Below are positions 10,726 to 20,093 of a stretch of DNA of 64,000 nucleotides, piece by piece. The notes below the pieces were generated by a model. The model worked only from the letters and a program-made list of their open reading frames with translations. It searched no databases and had not been told where the DNA came from. Source of the DNA: Escherichia coli DSM 30083 = JCM 1649 = ATCC 11775 (GTDB lineage Bacteria > Pseudomonadota > Gammaproteobacteria > Enterobacterales > Enterobacteriaceae); the NCBI RefSeq assembly GCF_003697165.2, contig NZ_CP033092.2, positions 186,001-250,000 of the forward strand, read 5' to 3'. A program made the translations under genes and the position numbers. Position 1 is the stretch's first letter, and each line of letters starts with the position of its first letter.

Positions 10726-12222
10726 ATGCAGGGCACAAAAATTCGACTTTTAGCGGGCGGTTTGCTGATGATGGCCACTGCTGGCTATGTGCAGGCAGAT
10801 GCGCTCCAGCCTGATCCAGCATGGCAACAGGGGACGCTTTCCAACGGTTTACAGTGGCAAGTGCTGACTACGCCCCAACGTCCCAGCGATCGTGTTGAAA
10901 TTCGCCTGCTGGTTAATACCGGTTCGCTCGCCGAAAGTACACAACAGAGCGGTTACAGTCACGCCATCCCTCGTATTGCGCTAACGCAAAGCGGTGGCCT
11001 TGACGCAGCGCAGGCGCGTTCATTGTGGCAGCAGGGGATCGACCCTAAACGCCCGATGCCGCCGGTAATTGTCTCTTATGACACCACGCTGTTTAATCTG
11101 AGTTTGCCCAATAACCGTAACGACTTGCTGAAAGAGGCGCTCTCTTATCTGGCAAATGCCACTGGCAAACTGACTATCACGCCAGAAACCATCAACCATG
11201 CGTTGCAAAGTCAGGACATGGTGGCAACCTGGCCTGCCGATACTAAAGAGGGCTGGTGGCGTTATCGTCTGAAAGGATCAACCTTGTTAGGTCACGATCC
11301 TGCCGATCCGCTGAAACAACCCGTTGAAGCGGAAAAGATTAAAGATTTCTATCAGAAATGGTACACCCCGGATGCAATGACGCTGCTGGTGGTGGGAAAC
11401 GTGGATGCGCGCTCGGTCGTCGACCAAATCAATAAAACGTTTGGCGAACTGAAAGGCAAACGTGAAACACCGGCTCCGGTGCCGACGCTTTCTCCGCTGC
11501 GTGCGGAAGCGGTGAGTATTATGACCGACGCGGTGCGTCAGGACCGGCTATCTATCATGTGGGATACGCCGTGGCAGCCGATTCGTGAATCAGCCGCACT
11601 GCTGCGCTACTGGCGTGCGGACCTGGCCCGTGAGGCGCTGTTCTGGCATGTTCAGCAAGCGTTAAGCGCCAGTAACAGTAAAGACATCGGTCTTGGATTT
11701 GACTGTCGTGTGCTGTATCTGCGTGCGCAGTGTGCCATCAACATCGAATCACCAAACGACAAGCTGAACAGCAACCTTAATCTGGTGGCGCGTGAACTGG
11801 CGAAGGTTCGCGATAAAGGTCTGCCGGAAGAAGAGTTCAATGCGTTAGTGGCGCAAAAGAAACTGGAGCTGCAGAAACTGTTTGCCGCCTATGCGCGAGC
11901 TGATACCGATATTCTGATGGGGCAGCGGATGCGTTCGTTGCAAAATCAGGTCGTCGATATCGCGCCGGAGCAATATCAGAAACTGCGTCAGGATTTCCTT
12001 AACAGCCTGACGGTGGAGATGTTAAATCAGGATCTGCGTCAGCAGTTGTCGAATGATATGGCGTTAATACTGCTGCAGCCGAAAGGCGAGCCGGAATTTA
12101 ACATGAAAGCGTTGCAGGCGGCCTGGGATCAAATCATGGCCCCATCGACTGCGGCTGCCGCCACATCTGTCGCCACGGATGACGTACATCCTGAAGTGAC
12201 GGATATTCCACCTGTACAGTAA
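10726..12222 (+). CDS. yhjJ: M16-family periplasmic protein YhjJ lacking the zinc-binding motif
   Basis: The 498-residue protein has a signal peptide (MQGTKIRLLAGGLLMMATAGYVQA) and the fold signature of insulinase-like M16 proteins: NGLQWQVLTTP, VEIRLLVNTGSLAE, then KWYTPDAMTLLVVGNVD in the second half-domain. Where active members carry HxxEH shortly after the GSLxE motif, this protein reads QSGYSHAIPRIAL. No HxxEH occurs anywhere in it, so it is probably a non-catalytic homologue. Role unknown; periplasmic location is inferred from the signal peptide. It is flanked by terminators on both sides and so is probably its own transcription unit. Confidence 0.92.
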   Translation: MQGTKIRLLAGGLLMMATAGYVQADALQPDPAWQQGTLSNGLQWQVLTTPQRPSDRVEIRLLVNTGSLAESTQQSGYSHAIPRIALTQSGGLDAAQARSLWQQGIDPKRPMPPVIVSYDTTLFNLSLPNNRNDLLKEALSYLANATGKLTITPETINHALQSQDMVATWPADTKEGWWRYRLKGSTLLGHDPADPLKQPVEAEKIKDFYQKWYTPDAMTLLVVGNVDARSVVDQINKTFGELKGKRETPAPVPTLSPLRAEAVSIMTDAVRQDRLSIMWDTPWQPIRESAALLRYWRADLAREALFWHVQQALSASNSKDIGLGFDCRVLYLRAQCAINIESPNDKLNSNLNLVARELAKVRDKGLPEEEFNALVAQKKLELQKLFAAYARADTDILMGQRMRSLQNQVVDIAPEQYQKLRQDFLNSLTVEMLNQDLRQQLSNDMALILLQPKGEPEFNMKALQAAWDQIMAPSTAAAATSVATDDVHPEVTDIPPVQ

Positions 12223-12224
12223 TG

Positions 12225-12256
12225 CCTGATGGTGATGAGTTAGCACAACCATCAGG
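12225..12256 (+). terminator. Hairpin after yhjJ
   Basis: CCTGATGGT pairs with ACCATCAGG (9 bp) immediately after the yhjJ stop, followed by TATTTATGG. It is the first of two stems between convergent yhjJ and kdgK. Confidence 0.5.
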
Positions 12257-12270
12257 TATTTATGGATGAG

Positions 12271-12298
12271 CTGGATAGAGGGGTAACACTCTATCCAG
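12271..12298 (+). terminator. Intrinsic terminator between convergent yhjJ and kdgK
   Basis: A perfect 10-bp stem, CTGGATAGAG with CTCTATCCAG around GGGTAACA, is followed by CCTTTTGC on the plus strand. It ends yhjJ transcription and its stem could also stop kdgK transcripts from the other side. Confidence 0.75.
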
Positions 12299-12317
12299 CC
12301 TTTTGCATATGCTGCTT

Positions 12318-13247
12318 TTACGCTGGCATCGCTTCACGCGGGATAATCGCGCCGCGATACTGAATAACGGTACTTGCGGTCAGGTGCCCGCGTTTCGCTG
12401 CGTCTTCCGCAATTCCGCCCGTCAAACGTACCGCCAGATAACCGGCACTGAAAGAGTCGCCAGCTGCGGTGGTATCGATCACTTTTTCTTTCGGCAGTTT
12501 TACCGCCGGAACATCCACTAACCCTTCGCCAGCAATGGACACCAGGCAAGAATCCGCCCCGCGTTTCACCACCACTTCTTTCACGCCCGCGTTATGGGTG
12601 CGCGCAATGACGTCTTCCACCGGCTGTTGACCCCACAGCGCGTCTTCATCGTCCAGCGTCAGGAAGGCGATATCCGTGCATTCCAGCATTTGTTGGTACA
12701 CCTGCTGTGTCTCTTCTTTGCTGGCCCACAGGCGCGGACGATAGTTATTGTCGAAAATCACTTTTCCGCCGTTGGCGCGGCATTCGCGCAGCAGGGAAAG
12801 CAGCTTTTCGCGGCTGGTCGGGCTTAAGATCGCCAGGCTAATCCCGCTCAGGTAGAGATAATCGAAATTCGCCAGCTCTTCGCAAATCGCCGCGGATTGC
12901 TCACTCTCCAGCCAGAATTTGGCGGCGGCTTCGTTACGCCAGTAGTAGAACGTACGTTCGCCGGTGCTGTCGGTTTCAATGTAGTAAAGGCCCGGCAGAC
13001 GGTTTTCCATCCGTTGGGTCAGGGAAGTATCAACGTTCTCGCCGCGCCAGGCGTCCAGCATCTGCTGGCTAAAACTGTCCGTTCCCAGCGCCGTTACGTA
13101 ATGAACGGTTAATGCCGCAGGATCGACCTGACGGGCGATATAGACGGAAGTGTTCAGGGTATCGCCGCCGAAACCGCGCTTAACGTCCGCGCCTTTCTCG
13201 GAAAGCTCAATCATGCATTCGCCAATCACGGCAATCTTTTTGGACAT
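12318..13247 (-). CDS. kdgK: 2-dehydro-3-deoxygluconokinase KdgK
   Basis: KdgK phosphorylates 2-keto-3-deoxygluconate to KDPG, the step that feeds hexuronate breakdown into the Entner-Doudoroff aldolase. It is a 309-residue PfkB-family sugar kinase with the N-terminal IGECMIELSEKG strand, the GGDTLNTSVYIAR substrate motif and the C-terminal signature DTTAAGDSFSAGYLA containing the catalytic Asp. The open frame continues upstream to 13595, but MSKKIAVIGE at 13247 is the family start; the extra part would be antisense to the pdeH leader. The gene is divergent from pdeH. Confidence 0.96.
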   Translation of the reverse strand: MSKKIAVIGECMIELSEKGADVKRGFGGDTLNTSVYIARQVDPAALTVHYVTALGTDSFSQQMLDAWRGENVDTSLTQRMENRLPGLYYIETDSTGERTFYYWRNEAAAKFWLESEQSAAICEELANFDYLYLSGISLAILSPTSREKLLSLLRECRANGGKVIFDNNYRPRLWASKEETQQVYQQMLECTDIAFLTLDDEDALWGQQPVEDVIARTHNAGVKEVVVKRGADSCLVSIAGEGLVDVPAVKLPKEKVIDTTAAGDSFSAGYLAVRLTGGIAEDAAKRGHLTASTVIQYRGAIIPREAMPA

Positions 13248-13403
13248 AGTCGTGAACCTGATCTGTAAAAAATTAGCGTTAGTTTGCGCTGTGGTGGTTT
13301 GCTGGTCAACCATATTAAAACAGTGTTCCATTATTTTTTTGAGCCAGAACGTATTCCTGAAAGATTCCGTTGTGGAGTGGGGAAATTTACCCCGGCCAGG
13401 CGG

Positions 13404-13430
13404 TAAAGTTCTGCCCTTGCGCGCCGATAA
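13404..13430 (+). promoter_or_regulatory. Sigma-28 (FliA) promoter of pdeH
   Basis: TAAAGTTC, 11 bp, then GCCGATAA is an almost exact match to the flagellar sigma-28 consensus (TAAAGTTT-N11-GCCGATAA), 49 bp before the pdeH ATG. It agrees with the known class 3 flagellar control of pdeH (yhjH). Confidence 0.9.
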
Positions 13431-13478
13431 TCTTTGTCGAGTCCGGGCAGCATCACTTTTAAACACAGGACATCTTTG

Positions 13479-14246
13479 ATGATAAGGCAGGTTATCCAGC
13501 GAATAAGCAACCCTGAAGCAAGCATCGAGAGCTTGCAGGAACGGCGTTTTTGGTTGCAGTGTGAGCGTGCTTACACCTGGCAGCCGATCTATCAAACATG
13601 CGGGCGGTTAATGGCCGTGGAGCTATTAACGGTGGTCACGCATCCCTTGAACCCTTCGCAACGCCTGCCGCCGGATCGCTATTTTACTGAAATCACCGTT
13701 AGCCATCGGATGGAGGTTGTGAAAGAGCAGATTGATTTGCTGGCGCAAAAAGCCGACTTCTTTGTAGAGCACGGCCTGCTGGCATCGGTCAATATTGATG
13801 GCCCTACGCTCATCGCCCTGCGTCAGCAACCAAAAATCCTGCGCCAGATTGAGGATCTTCCCTGGCTGCGTTTCGAACTGGTGGAACACATCCGCCTGCC
13901 GAAAGATTCAACCTTTGCCTCGATGTGTGAATTTGGCCCGCTGTGGCTGGATGATTTTGGTACCGGGATGGCAAATTTCTCTGCACTAAGTGAAGTGCGT
14001 TATGACTACATCAAAATCGCGCGAGAACTGTTTGTGATGCTGCGTCAGTCGCCGGAAGGACGCACACTCTTTTCTCAGCTTTTACATCTAATGAATCGCT
14101 ATTGTCGCGGGGTGATTGTCGAGGGCGTAGAAACACCGGAAGAGTGGCGTGATGTTCAGAACTCGCCCGCATTCGCCGCACAAGGCTGGTTTCTTTCACG
14201 CCCGGCACCGATAGAAACGCTGAATACGGCGGTTCTGGCGCTATAA
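13479..14246 (+). CDS. pdeH: c-di-GMP phosphodiesterase PdeH (stand-alone EAL domain)
   Basis: PdeH (YhjH) is the main cytosolic phosphodiesterase that keeps c-di-GMP low in motile cells and so relieves YcgR braking and biofilm gene activation. It has 255 residues with no TM or sensory domain, only EAL. Visible landmarks are AVELL (EAL position), FELVEHIRLP, the metal-binding LWLDDFGTGMANF, YIKIARELF, VIVEGVETPEEW and AQGWFLSRPAP. The start is the ATG at 13479; an upstream in-frame start at 13434 lies only a few bases after the sigma-28 -10 element and is less likely. Confidence 0.96.
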   Translation: MIRQVIQRISNPEASIESLQERRFWLQCERAYTWQPIYQTCGRLMAVELLTVVTHPLNPSQRLPPDRYFTEITVSHRMEVVKEQIDLLAQKADFFVEHGLLASVNIDGPTLIALRQQPKILRQIEDLPWLRFELVEHIRLPKDSTFASMCEFGPLWLDDFGTGMANFSALSEVRYDYIKIARELFVMLRQSPEGRTLFSQLLHLMNRYCRGVIVEGVETPEEWRDVQNSPAFAAQGWFLSRPAPIETLNTAVLAL

Positions 14247-14300
14247 GTTGCCTCATTTTCCGCCTGGCTGGACTATCTTTAGGACTGGCACAGGAAGAAT

Positions 14301-16376
14301 ATGAGGAAGCGAACGATGAGCAAGGCAGGCAAAATAACCGCTGCGATTTCAGGGGCTTTCTTGTTGTTGATTGTCGTGGCGATCATTTTGATTGCAACTT
14401 TTGACTGGAATCGACTCAAACCGACCATCAACCAGAAAGTCTCTGCGGAGTTGAATCGTCCGTTCGCTATCCGTGGCGATCTGGGCGTGGTGTGGGAGCG
14501 GCAAAAACAAGAAACTGGCTGGCGCAGCTGGGTGCCGTGGCCCCATGTACACGCGGAAGACATCATTCTTGGCAATCCACCGGATATTCCCGAAGTCACA
14601 ATGGTGCATTTGCCGCGAGTAGAAGCGACGCTGGCCCCGCTGGCGCTGCTGACCAAAACGGTCTGGTTGCCGTGGATCAAGCTCGAAAAGCCCGACGCGC
14701 GCCTGATTCGCCTCTCCGAAAAGAACAATAACTGGACGTTTAATCTCGCCAACGATGACAACAAAGACGCGAATGCAAAGCCGTCGGCGTGGTCGTTTCA
14801 GCTGGATAATATTCTTTTCGATCAAGGGCGGATCGCCATTGATGACAAAGTAAGCAAAGCGGATCTGGAAATTTTTGTCGATCCGTTAGGCAAGCCGCTG
14901 CCGTTCAGCGAAGTTACCGGATCGAAAGGTAAAGCGGATAAAGAAAAGGTGGGCGATTACGTTTTTGGCCTGAAGGCGCAGGGACGTTATAACGGTGAAC
15001 CGCTCACTGGTACGGGAAAAATAGGCGGTATGCTGGCGCTGCGTGGCGAAGGAACGCCGTTTCCGGTACAGGCTGATTTCCGCTCTGGTAACACCCGTGT
15101 TGCTTTTGATGGCGTTGTGAATGACCCAATGAAGATGGGGGGTGTCGATTTACGGCTTAAATTTTCTGGCGATTCGCTGGGTGATCTCTATGAACTGACG
15201 GGCGTTCTGCTGCCCGATACACCGCCGTTTGAAACGGATGGTCGGCTGGTAGCGAAAATCGACACTGAAAAATCGTCGGTCTTTGATTATCGCGGTTTTA
15301 ATGGGCGCATTGGCGATAGCGATATCCACGGTTCTCTGATCTATACCACCGGCAAGCCACGACCAAAACTGGAAGGTGATGTCGAGTCGCGGCAATTGCG
15401 GCTGGCGGACCTGGGACCGTTGATTGGCGTTGATTCCGGGAAAGGGGCAGAAAAGTCGAAACGGTCTGAACAGAAGAAGGGCGAAAAAAGCGTTCAGCCT
15501 GCGGGCAAAGTGCTGCCTTATGACCGCTTCGAAACCGATAAATGGGACGTTATGGATGCCGATGTTCGCTTCAAAGGGCGGCGCATTGAGCATGGCAGCA
15601 GCCTGCCGATTAGCGATCTTTCTACTCATATCATCCTCAAAAATGCTGACCTGCGCCTGCAACCGCTGAAATTTGGCATAGCGGGCGGCAGCATTGCGGC
15701 GAATATTCATCTGGAAGGCGATAAAAAGCCGATGCAGGGGCGGGCAGATATTCAGGCTCGTCGACTGAAACTGAAAGAACTGATGCCGGATGTGGAACTG
15801 ATGCAGAAGACGCTGGGGGAAATGAACGGTGACGCGGAACTACGCGGTAGCGGTAACTCGGTGGCGGCGCTTTTAGGCAACAGTAATGGCAACCTGAAAC
15901 TGTTGATGAATGACGGGCTGGTGAGCCGCAACCTGATGGAGATTGTCGGGCTGAATGTTGGTAACTACATTGTCGGTGCGATATTTGGTGACGATGAGGT
16001 GCGGGTGAACTGCGCGGCAGCGAATCTGGATATTGCCAACGGTGTGGCGCGTCCGCAGGTTTTCGCTTTTGATACCGAGAATGCGTTGATCAATGTTACC
16101 GGCACGGCAAGTTTTGCTTCGGAACAGCTGGATTTAACTATCGATCCAGAAAGTAAAGGGATTCGCATTATCACGCTGCGTTCGCCGCTGTATGTGCGTG
16201 GGACGTTTAAAAATCCGCAGGCTGGGGTGAAAGCCGGGCCGTTGATTGCCCGTGGTGCTGTTGCGGCGGCACTGGCAACGCTGGTTACGCCAGCGGCAGC
16301 ATTGCTGGCACTGATCTCACCTTCCGAAGGGGAGGCTAATCAGTGCCGGACAATTTTGTCGCAGATGAAGAAGTGA
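14301..16376 (+). CDS. yhjG: AsmA-family protein YhjG
   Basis: The 691-residue protein has one N-terminal membrane helix (about 10-32, ITAAISGAFLLLIVVAIILIATF) followed by a long periplasmic region with the AsmA features: FDWNRLKPTINQKVSAELNRPFAIRGDL at the start and the C-terminal block (about 500-660) with GNGNLKL-type repeats and the LDLTIDPESKGIRI strand. AsmA relatives are elongated grooves linked to phospholipid transport to the outer membrane; for YhjG this role is inferred. Two in-frame ATGs (14301 and 14316) each have a usable SD; the first is given. It is convergent with yhjE. Confidence 0.92.
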   Translation: MRKRTMSKAGKITAAISGAFLLLIVVAIILIATFDWNRLKPTINQKVSAELNRPFAIRGDLGVVWERQKQETGWRSWVPWPHVHAEDIILGNPPDIPEVTMVHLPRVEATLAPLALLTKTVWLPWIKLEKPDARLIRLSEKNNNWTFNLANDDNKDANAKPSAWSFQLDNILFDQGRIAIDDKVSKADLEIFVDPLGKPLPFSEVTGSKGKADKEKVGDYVFGLKAQGRYNGEPLTGTGKIGGMLALRGEGTPFPVQADFRSGNTRVAFDGVVNDPMKMGGVDLRLKFSGDSLGDLYELTGVLLPDTPPFETDGRLVAKIDTEKSSVFDYRGFNGRIGDSDIHGSLIYTTGKPRPKLEGDVESRQLRLADLGPLIGVDSGKGAEKSKRSEQKKGEKSVQPAGKVLPYDRFETDKWDVMDADVRFKGRRIEHGSSLPISDLSTHIILKNADLRLQPLKFGIAGGSIAANIHLEGDKKPMQGRADIQARRLKLKELMPDVELMQKTLGEMNGDAELRGSGNSVAALLGNSNGNLKLLMNDGLVSRNLMEIVGLNVGNYIVGAIFGDDEVRVNCAAANLDIANGVARPQVFAFDTENALINVTGTASFASEQLDLTIDPESKGIRIITLRSPLYVRGTFKNPQAGVKAGPLIARGAVAAALATLVTPAAALLALISPSEGEANQCRTILSQMKK

Positions 16377-16383
16377 TGATAGT

Positions 16384-16406
16384 TGCCGGATGTCTGACAT
16401 CCGGCA
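16384..16406. terminator. Bidirectional hairpin between yhjG and yhjE
   Basis: TGCCGGATGT pairs with ACATCCGGCA (10 bp, loop CTG) 7 bp after yhjG and 11 bp from the end of yhjE. The core resembles half of a REP unit, and there is no clear T run. Confidence 0.55.
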
Positions 16407-16416
16407 GTTAAAACGA

Positions 16417-17739
16417 CTACAACGACTGGTGCCGCGTCTCATGCGTTAACAGCAGGGCAATTAACGTCAGTCCGGCCATCGCCGCCAGATATAACCCCAC
16501 CGCGCCTAACCCATAGTTAGTCTGCAACCAGGCCGCGATATACGGCGCAACAGACGCCCCGAGAATCGACGATACGTTATAGGAGAACGATGCTCCGGTA
16601 TAACGGACTTCCGTCGGAAACAGCTCCGGCAGCAGCGCCCCCATCGGACCAAAGGTCAGGCCCATCAAACTCAAGCCCAGCAGCAGGAAAACAAACACCA
16701 ATGCTGGATTACCAGAACCCAACAGTGGGTTAAAGGCAAACAGGGCAAACAGAATGATAAGCGTAGTGATCACCACCATACTTTTACGGCGACCAAAAGC
16801 ATCTGCCAGCAGACCCGCCAACGGAACCATCACTGCAAAACCGATAACCGCCATCATCAACATCCACAGTACTTCGTTACGCGGTAAACCAAGCCCAACT
16901 GGCGCGGCGGCGGTACTAAAGGTCATAGAGTAGACCGTCATGATGTAAAACAGCGTATAGGTTGCCAGCATAATGAACGTACCCAGTACGGTTACGCGAA
17001 CATGTTTGGTCAGCAGCGTACCCAGCGGGATCTTCACCTGTTTTTTCGCTTTAGCGACTTTCTCAAACACCGGCGACTCATGCAGCGACACGCGAACATA
17101 CAGGCCGATAATGACCAGCACCGCCGAGAAGATAAATGGCACACGCCAGCCCCAGCTCATAAACTGCTCGTCGGTCAGTAGCCAGGAAAGCAGCAAGAAA
17201 GTGCCGTTGGCAAAGAAGAAGCCAATCGGTGCGCCCAGCTGCGGGAAGGAGCCGTACAATGCACGTTTGCGCGGTGGGGCGTTTTCAGTCGCCAGCAGCG
17301 CCGCGCCGCCCCATTCACCACCTAAGCCCAGACCCTGACCAAATCGAGCCAGCGCCAGCAGCAGCGGGGCGAAAATACCAATCGTGGCATAGCCTGGCAG
17401 CAGACCAATCACCACGGTCGAAATCCCCATCGTTAGCAACGAGGCGACCAGCGTCGCTTTACGCCCAACGCGATCGCCAAAATGACCAAAAACGGCAGAG
17501 CCAATGGGGCGCGCGACGAAGGCGATGGCGAAGGTGGCGAGCGACTGTAGCGTTGCTGCCGTTGGATCGCCCTGCGGGAAGAAGATATGCGGAAACACAA
17601 TAACGGCCGCAGTGGCGTAAATGTAAAAGTCGAAGAACTCAATGGCCGTGCCAATGAGAGAGGCGACAAGGACTTTATTACGCGAGTTGATCGGCGTGTA
17701 TTCTTGCTCGTGGTCGAGTGTTGTGGCTGTTGCTTGCAT
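16417..17739 (-). CDS. yhjE: MFS transporter YhjE (metabolite:H+ symporter subfamily)
   Basis: The 440-residue inner-membrane protein has about 12 predicted helices and the major-facilitator signature between helices 2 and 3 (GHFGDRVGRKATLV), repeated in degenerate form in the second half (LADAFGRRKSMVV). The opening region (SRNKVLVASLIGTAIEFFDFYIY) and GLGLGGEWGGAALL are typical of the ShiA/ProP-like branch that carries small carboxylates or osmolytes. The substrate is not known and cannot be read from the sequence. It is a single gene with an AT-rich upstream region. Confidence 0.92.
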   Translation of the reverse strand: MQATATTLDHEQEYTPINSRNKVLVASLIGTAIEFFDFYIYATAAVIVFPHIFFPQGDPTAATLQSLATFAIAFVARPIGSAVFGHFGDRVGRKATLVASLLTMGISTVVIGLLPGYATIGIFAPLLLALARFGQGLGLGGEWGGAALLATENAPPRKRALYGSFPQLGAPIGFFFANGTFLLLSWLLTDEQFMSWGWRVPFIFSAVLVIIGLYVRVSLHESPVFEKVAKAKKQVKIPLGTLLTKHVRVTVLGTFIMLATYTLFYIMTVYSMTFSTAAAPVGLGLPRNEVLWMLMMAVIGFAVMVPLAGLLADAFGRRKSMVVITTLIILFALFAFNPLLGSGNPALVFVFLLLGLSLMGLTFGPMGALLPELFPTEVRYTGASFSYNVSSILGASVAPYIAAWLQTNYGLGAVGLYLAAMAGLTLIALLLTHETRHQSL

Positions 17740-18050
17740 AATCTTTTCTTATTTTTTGGCTAACGAATAGCCATATTACGCACAGCAAAAGTGATATTTC
17801 AATGTGTAACAAATCGCGGAAATGGTCAAAAATCATGCAAAAAGGGGATAATGTTTAGGCCAGTGATTTTTCTTCTATGAAATGCTTCACATAATTTTAT
17901 AAATGGTGGATTAAACTGGTTTTAGGTTAAATAAAAGTTACCAACTGGATTTATATGCTGGGGTTATGAGTTGGAATGAAATTGTTTGCTCCTGAATAGA
18001 TGGCTAAAGAGGCTCTGGGAAAGAGTTTCAAGAGGTTATGTGCGCATTAT
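17740..18050. other. Upstream region of yhjE, no gene seen
   Basis: This 311-bp AT-rich stretch lies between the yhjE start and the BIME after yhjD. It should hold the yhjE promoter. I see no ORF with a ribosome site and no convincing operator. Confidence 0.5.
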
Positions 18051-18128
18051 AGCCGGATGCGATGCTGGCGCATCTTATCCGGCCTACGGGGAGCCAGGCC
18101 GAATAAATTCGTACGCCGCATCCGGCCT
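18051..18128. repeat. BIME/REP pair downstream of yhjD
   Basis: A REP unit (GCCGGATGCGATG...GCATCTTATCCGGCC, imperfect palindrome, 18052-18084) is followed by an inverted partner ending in CGCCGCATCCGGCC. This is the standard E. coli bacterial interspersed mosaic element arrangement, placed just 3' of the yhjD stop. Confidence 0.9.
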
Positions 18129-18131
18129 ATT

Positions 18132-19145
18132 TTAAGGCTGCGTTTTCCCCGGCATTCGCGGGTCGTCTTTATATTCGGCGGTGGCAATCCACGCCGCGCA
18201 AAACAGCGTCAAACGGGCGAAGAAGTAGAAAAATGCCATCAGCCCCAGCACGGAACCAAATGCTGCGCCAGAGGGTGATTTCATCAACGATGGCAGGGTG
18301 TAGGTCATCACGATTTTAATCACTTCAAAACCAATAGCAGCCAGAAATGTTCCGCGGATCAGGGCTTTTTTGCGCGGACGGTGGCGCGGCAACCGCCAGA
18401 AGATCCAGAAGAAAAGCAGATAGTTGGCGAAGATGGAAATCGCCAGGCCAATCAACCGCCATGTCGGTTTCAGCCACTCAATGCTGTTCAGGTGCAGGGC
18501 GCTAATAATCATTTGCTGCGCAGAACCGGCAACCGAGGTGATAGAAAGCGTCACAATCAGCGCAATCAACAAACCAATCAGCGAAATAAAATCACGCAGA
18601 TATTTTACCCAGAACTTCTCCTGATCTTGCGGCGAGCGTTCCCAGACATCGCGTGACTGGGCGCGAATCGCTTCACGCAGGTTACCCATCCAGTTGATGC
18701 CGGAATAAAGCGCCACTGCCAGACCGACAAGCCCTACAGTCGTACGCTGCTGAACGGCGGTGTTGATGGTGTTTTTCAACGTGGCGGCTAGCGTCGGATC
18801 GCTAATGTTTTGCAGAATTTTGTCGAAGATATCCTGTAGCAACATCGGATGGGAGGCCAGCACAAAGCCCCCTGCGGCAAACGACACCATCAAAATGGGG
18901 ATCATCGACAAAAATGAGAAATAGGTGATAGCCGCCCCAAACTGGTTACCCAGCCGATCGTTAAAGCGTTCTGTCGCGCGAATCAGGTGCGCAATAACCG
19001 GTTGGCGTTGGACTTTCTCGGCAGTGGTGGTGACGGTTTCCAGCGCCTGGCTAACTTTGCCGCCTTTCTCGCTATTATCCAACTGCTTAATCGGCTCGTG
19101 CTCCAGATCCTGGGTGGGACGTTTGATCTCGTTTTCCTGCGTCAT
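18132..19145 (-). CDS. yhjD: YihY/RBN-family inner-membrane protein YhjD
   Basis: The 337-residue protein has a hydrophilic N-terminus of about 60 residues and then six or so TM segments typical of the YihY/BrkB family (ITYFSFLSMIPILMVSFAAGGF; LVGLAVALYSGINWMGNLREAIRAQ; IGLLIALIVTLSITS; the C-terminal ...GLMAFFYFFARLTLFCAAWIATAEYKDD). The biochemical role is unsettled. In K-12 a missense allele of yhjD suppresses the need for Kdo on lipid A, which led to the proposal that it is a lipid IVA exporter. It stands alone with a BIME behind it. Confidence 0.93.
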   Translation of the reverse strand: MTQENEIKRPTQDLEHEPIKQLDNSEKGGKVSQALETVTTTAEKVQRQPVIAHLIRATERFNDRLGNQFGAAITYFSFLSMIPILMVSFAAGGFVLASHPMLLQDIFDKILQNISDPTLAATLKNTINTAVQQRTTVGLVGLAVALYSGINWMGNLREAIRAQSRDVWERSPQDQEKFWVKYLRDFISLIGLLIALIVTLSITSVAGSAQQMIISALHLNSIEWLKPTWRLIGLAISIFANYLLFFWIFWRLPRHRPRKKALIRGTFLAAIGFEVIKIVMTYTLPSLMKSPSGAAFGSVLGLMAFFYFFARLTLFCAAWIATAEYKDDPRMPGKTQP

Positions 19146-19193
19146 CCGCTCTTTTGTCCTTCTGTCGTGGTTATTCTTAAAAAGTATAGTCGG

Positions 19194-20093
19194 TCAGTCC
19201 AGGTGCTCTTTCATTACGCCAGCCAGCCACTGCATAAACAGGTTTACACGCCGGGAAAGCTCCCGACGCTGCGGATAAACCAGTGAAAGGGACAGCGGCT
19301 CGGCACGGTAGCCAGGCAACACTTCAATAAGCCGCCCGGCACGCAGGGCTTCGCGCACGGCAATGCGCGGGATCTGAATAATCCCCAGACCGGCAATACC
19401 GGCGGCGAGATAGTTTTCGCTACTGTTTACCGTCAACATGCCGCCAGACTTAAACCACTGGACGCCATTAACGCTGGCAACCTCAAAACCTAACGGATGT
19501 ACACCCAGGTGCGGTGTATAACGCACTATTGCGTGTGAAGTCAGATCATCGGGGCTTTGCGGATAACCAAAGCGCGTCAGATAGTGTGGACTGGCACAGT
19601 TGACCATGGTCAGTTTGCCGAGAGAACGGGCGATAACGCCATCTTCCGGTAATGCGCCAGTGCGTATCACGCAATCAAAACCATCATGAAGAATATCTAC
19701 CGGACGGTCATGGCTACTCAGTTCCAGCTCAATTCCCGGATGCAGATAGAGAAATTCCGACAAGCGCGGCAGTAACAGGCTTTTCGCGATTCCTGACGGG
19801 ATGTCGATGCGTAATTTACCGCTGATACTGGTGGCATCCTGTTGAAACAGACCGTCCAGTTCGCTGAGATTACTCAACACATCTTTTGCCCGTTGATAAT
19901 AGGTTATGCCTTCTGGCGTGAGTTTGACCCGTCGCGTGGTGCGCTGGAGAAGCTGGGTGCCAAGTTGATGTTCCAGTGCCTGTATCTGGCGCGAAACACT
20001 TCCCTTTGGCAAAGCAAAGAAATCCGCCGCGCGGGAAAAACTTTCCAGCTCCGCGACTTTGATGAACAACTGCATTGCGTGAATTTTATCCAT
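19194..20093 (-). CDS. yhjC: LysR-family transcriptional regulator YhjC/RcdB
   Basis: The 299-residue LysR-type regulator has an N-terminal winged HTH (about 1-65; MQLFIKVAELESFSRAADFFALPKGSVSRQIQALEHQLGTQLLQRTTRRVKLT is the classic pattern) followed by a periplasmic-binding-protein-like effector domain of the CrgA type (LRIDIPSGIAKSLLLPRL, SSHDRPVDILHDGFDCVIRTG). The ATG at 20093 (MDKIHAM) is the family start; an in-frame upstream extension to 20165 has no support. The ligand is unknown. It is listed as RcdB in some annotations, linked to csgD control. It is divergent from yhjB. Confidence 0.92.
   Translation of the reverse strand: MDKIHAMQLFIKVAELESFSRAADFFALPKGSVSRQIQALEHQLGTQLLQRTTRRVKLTPEGITYYQRAKDVLSNLSELDGLFQQDATSISGKLRIDIPSGIAKSLLLPRLSEFLYLHPGIELELSSHDRPVDILHDGFDCVIRTGALPEDGVIARSLGKLTMVNCASPHYLTRFGYPQSPDDLTSHAIVRYTPHLGVHPLGFEVASVNGVQWFKSGGMLTVNSSENYLAAGIAGLGIIQIPRIAVREALRAGRLIEVLPGYRAEPLSLSLVYPQRRELSRRVNLFMQWLAGVMKEHLD

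Noticed and set aside
13248..13595. N-terminal extension of kdgK to 13595
   Set aside because: The PfkB family start is MSKKIAVIGE at 13247, and the extension would read antisense through the pdeH promoter and coding start.
18000..18278. 92-codon plus-strand frame across the BIME and the end of yhjD
   Set aside because: It passes through a REP element and then runs antisense to yhjD; typical artefact of palindromic repeats.
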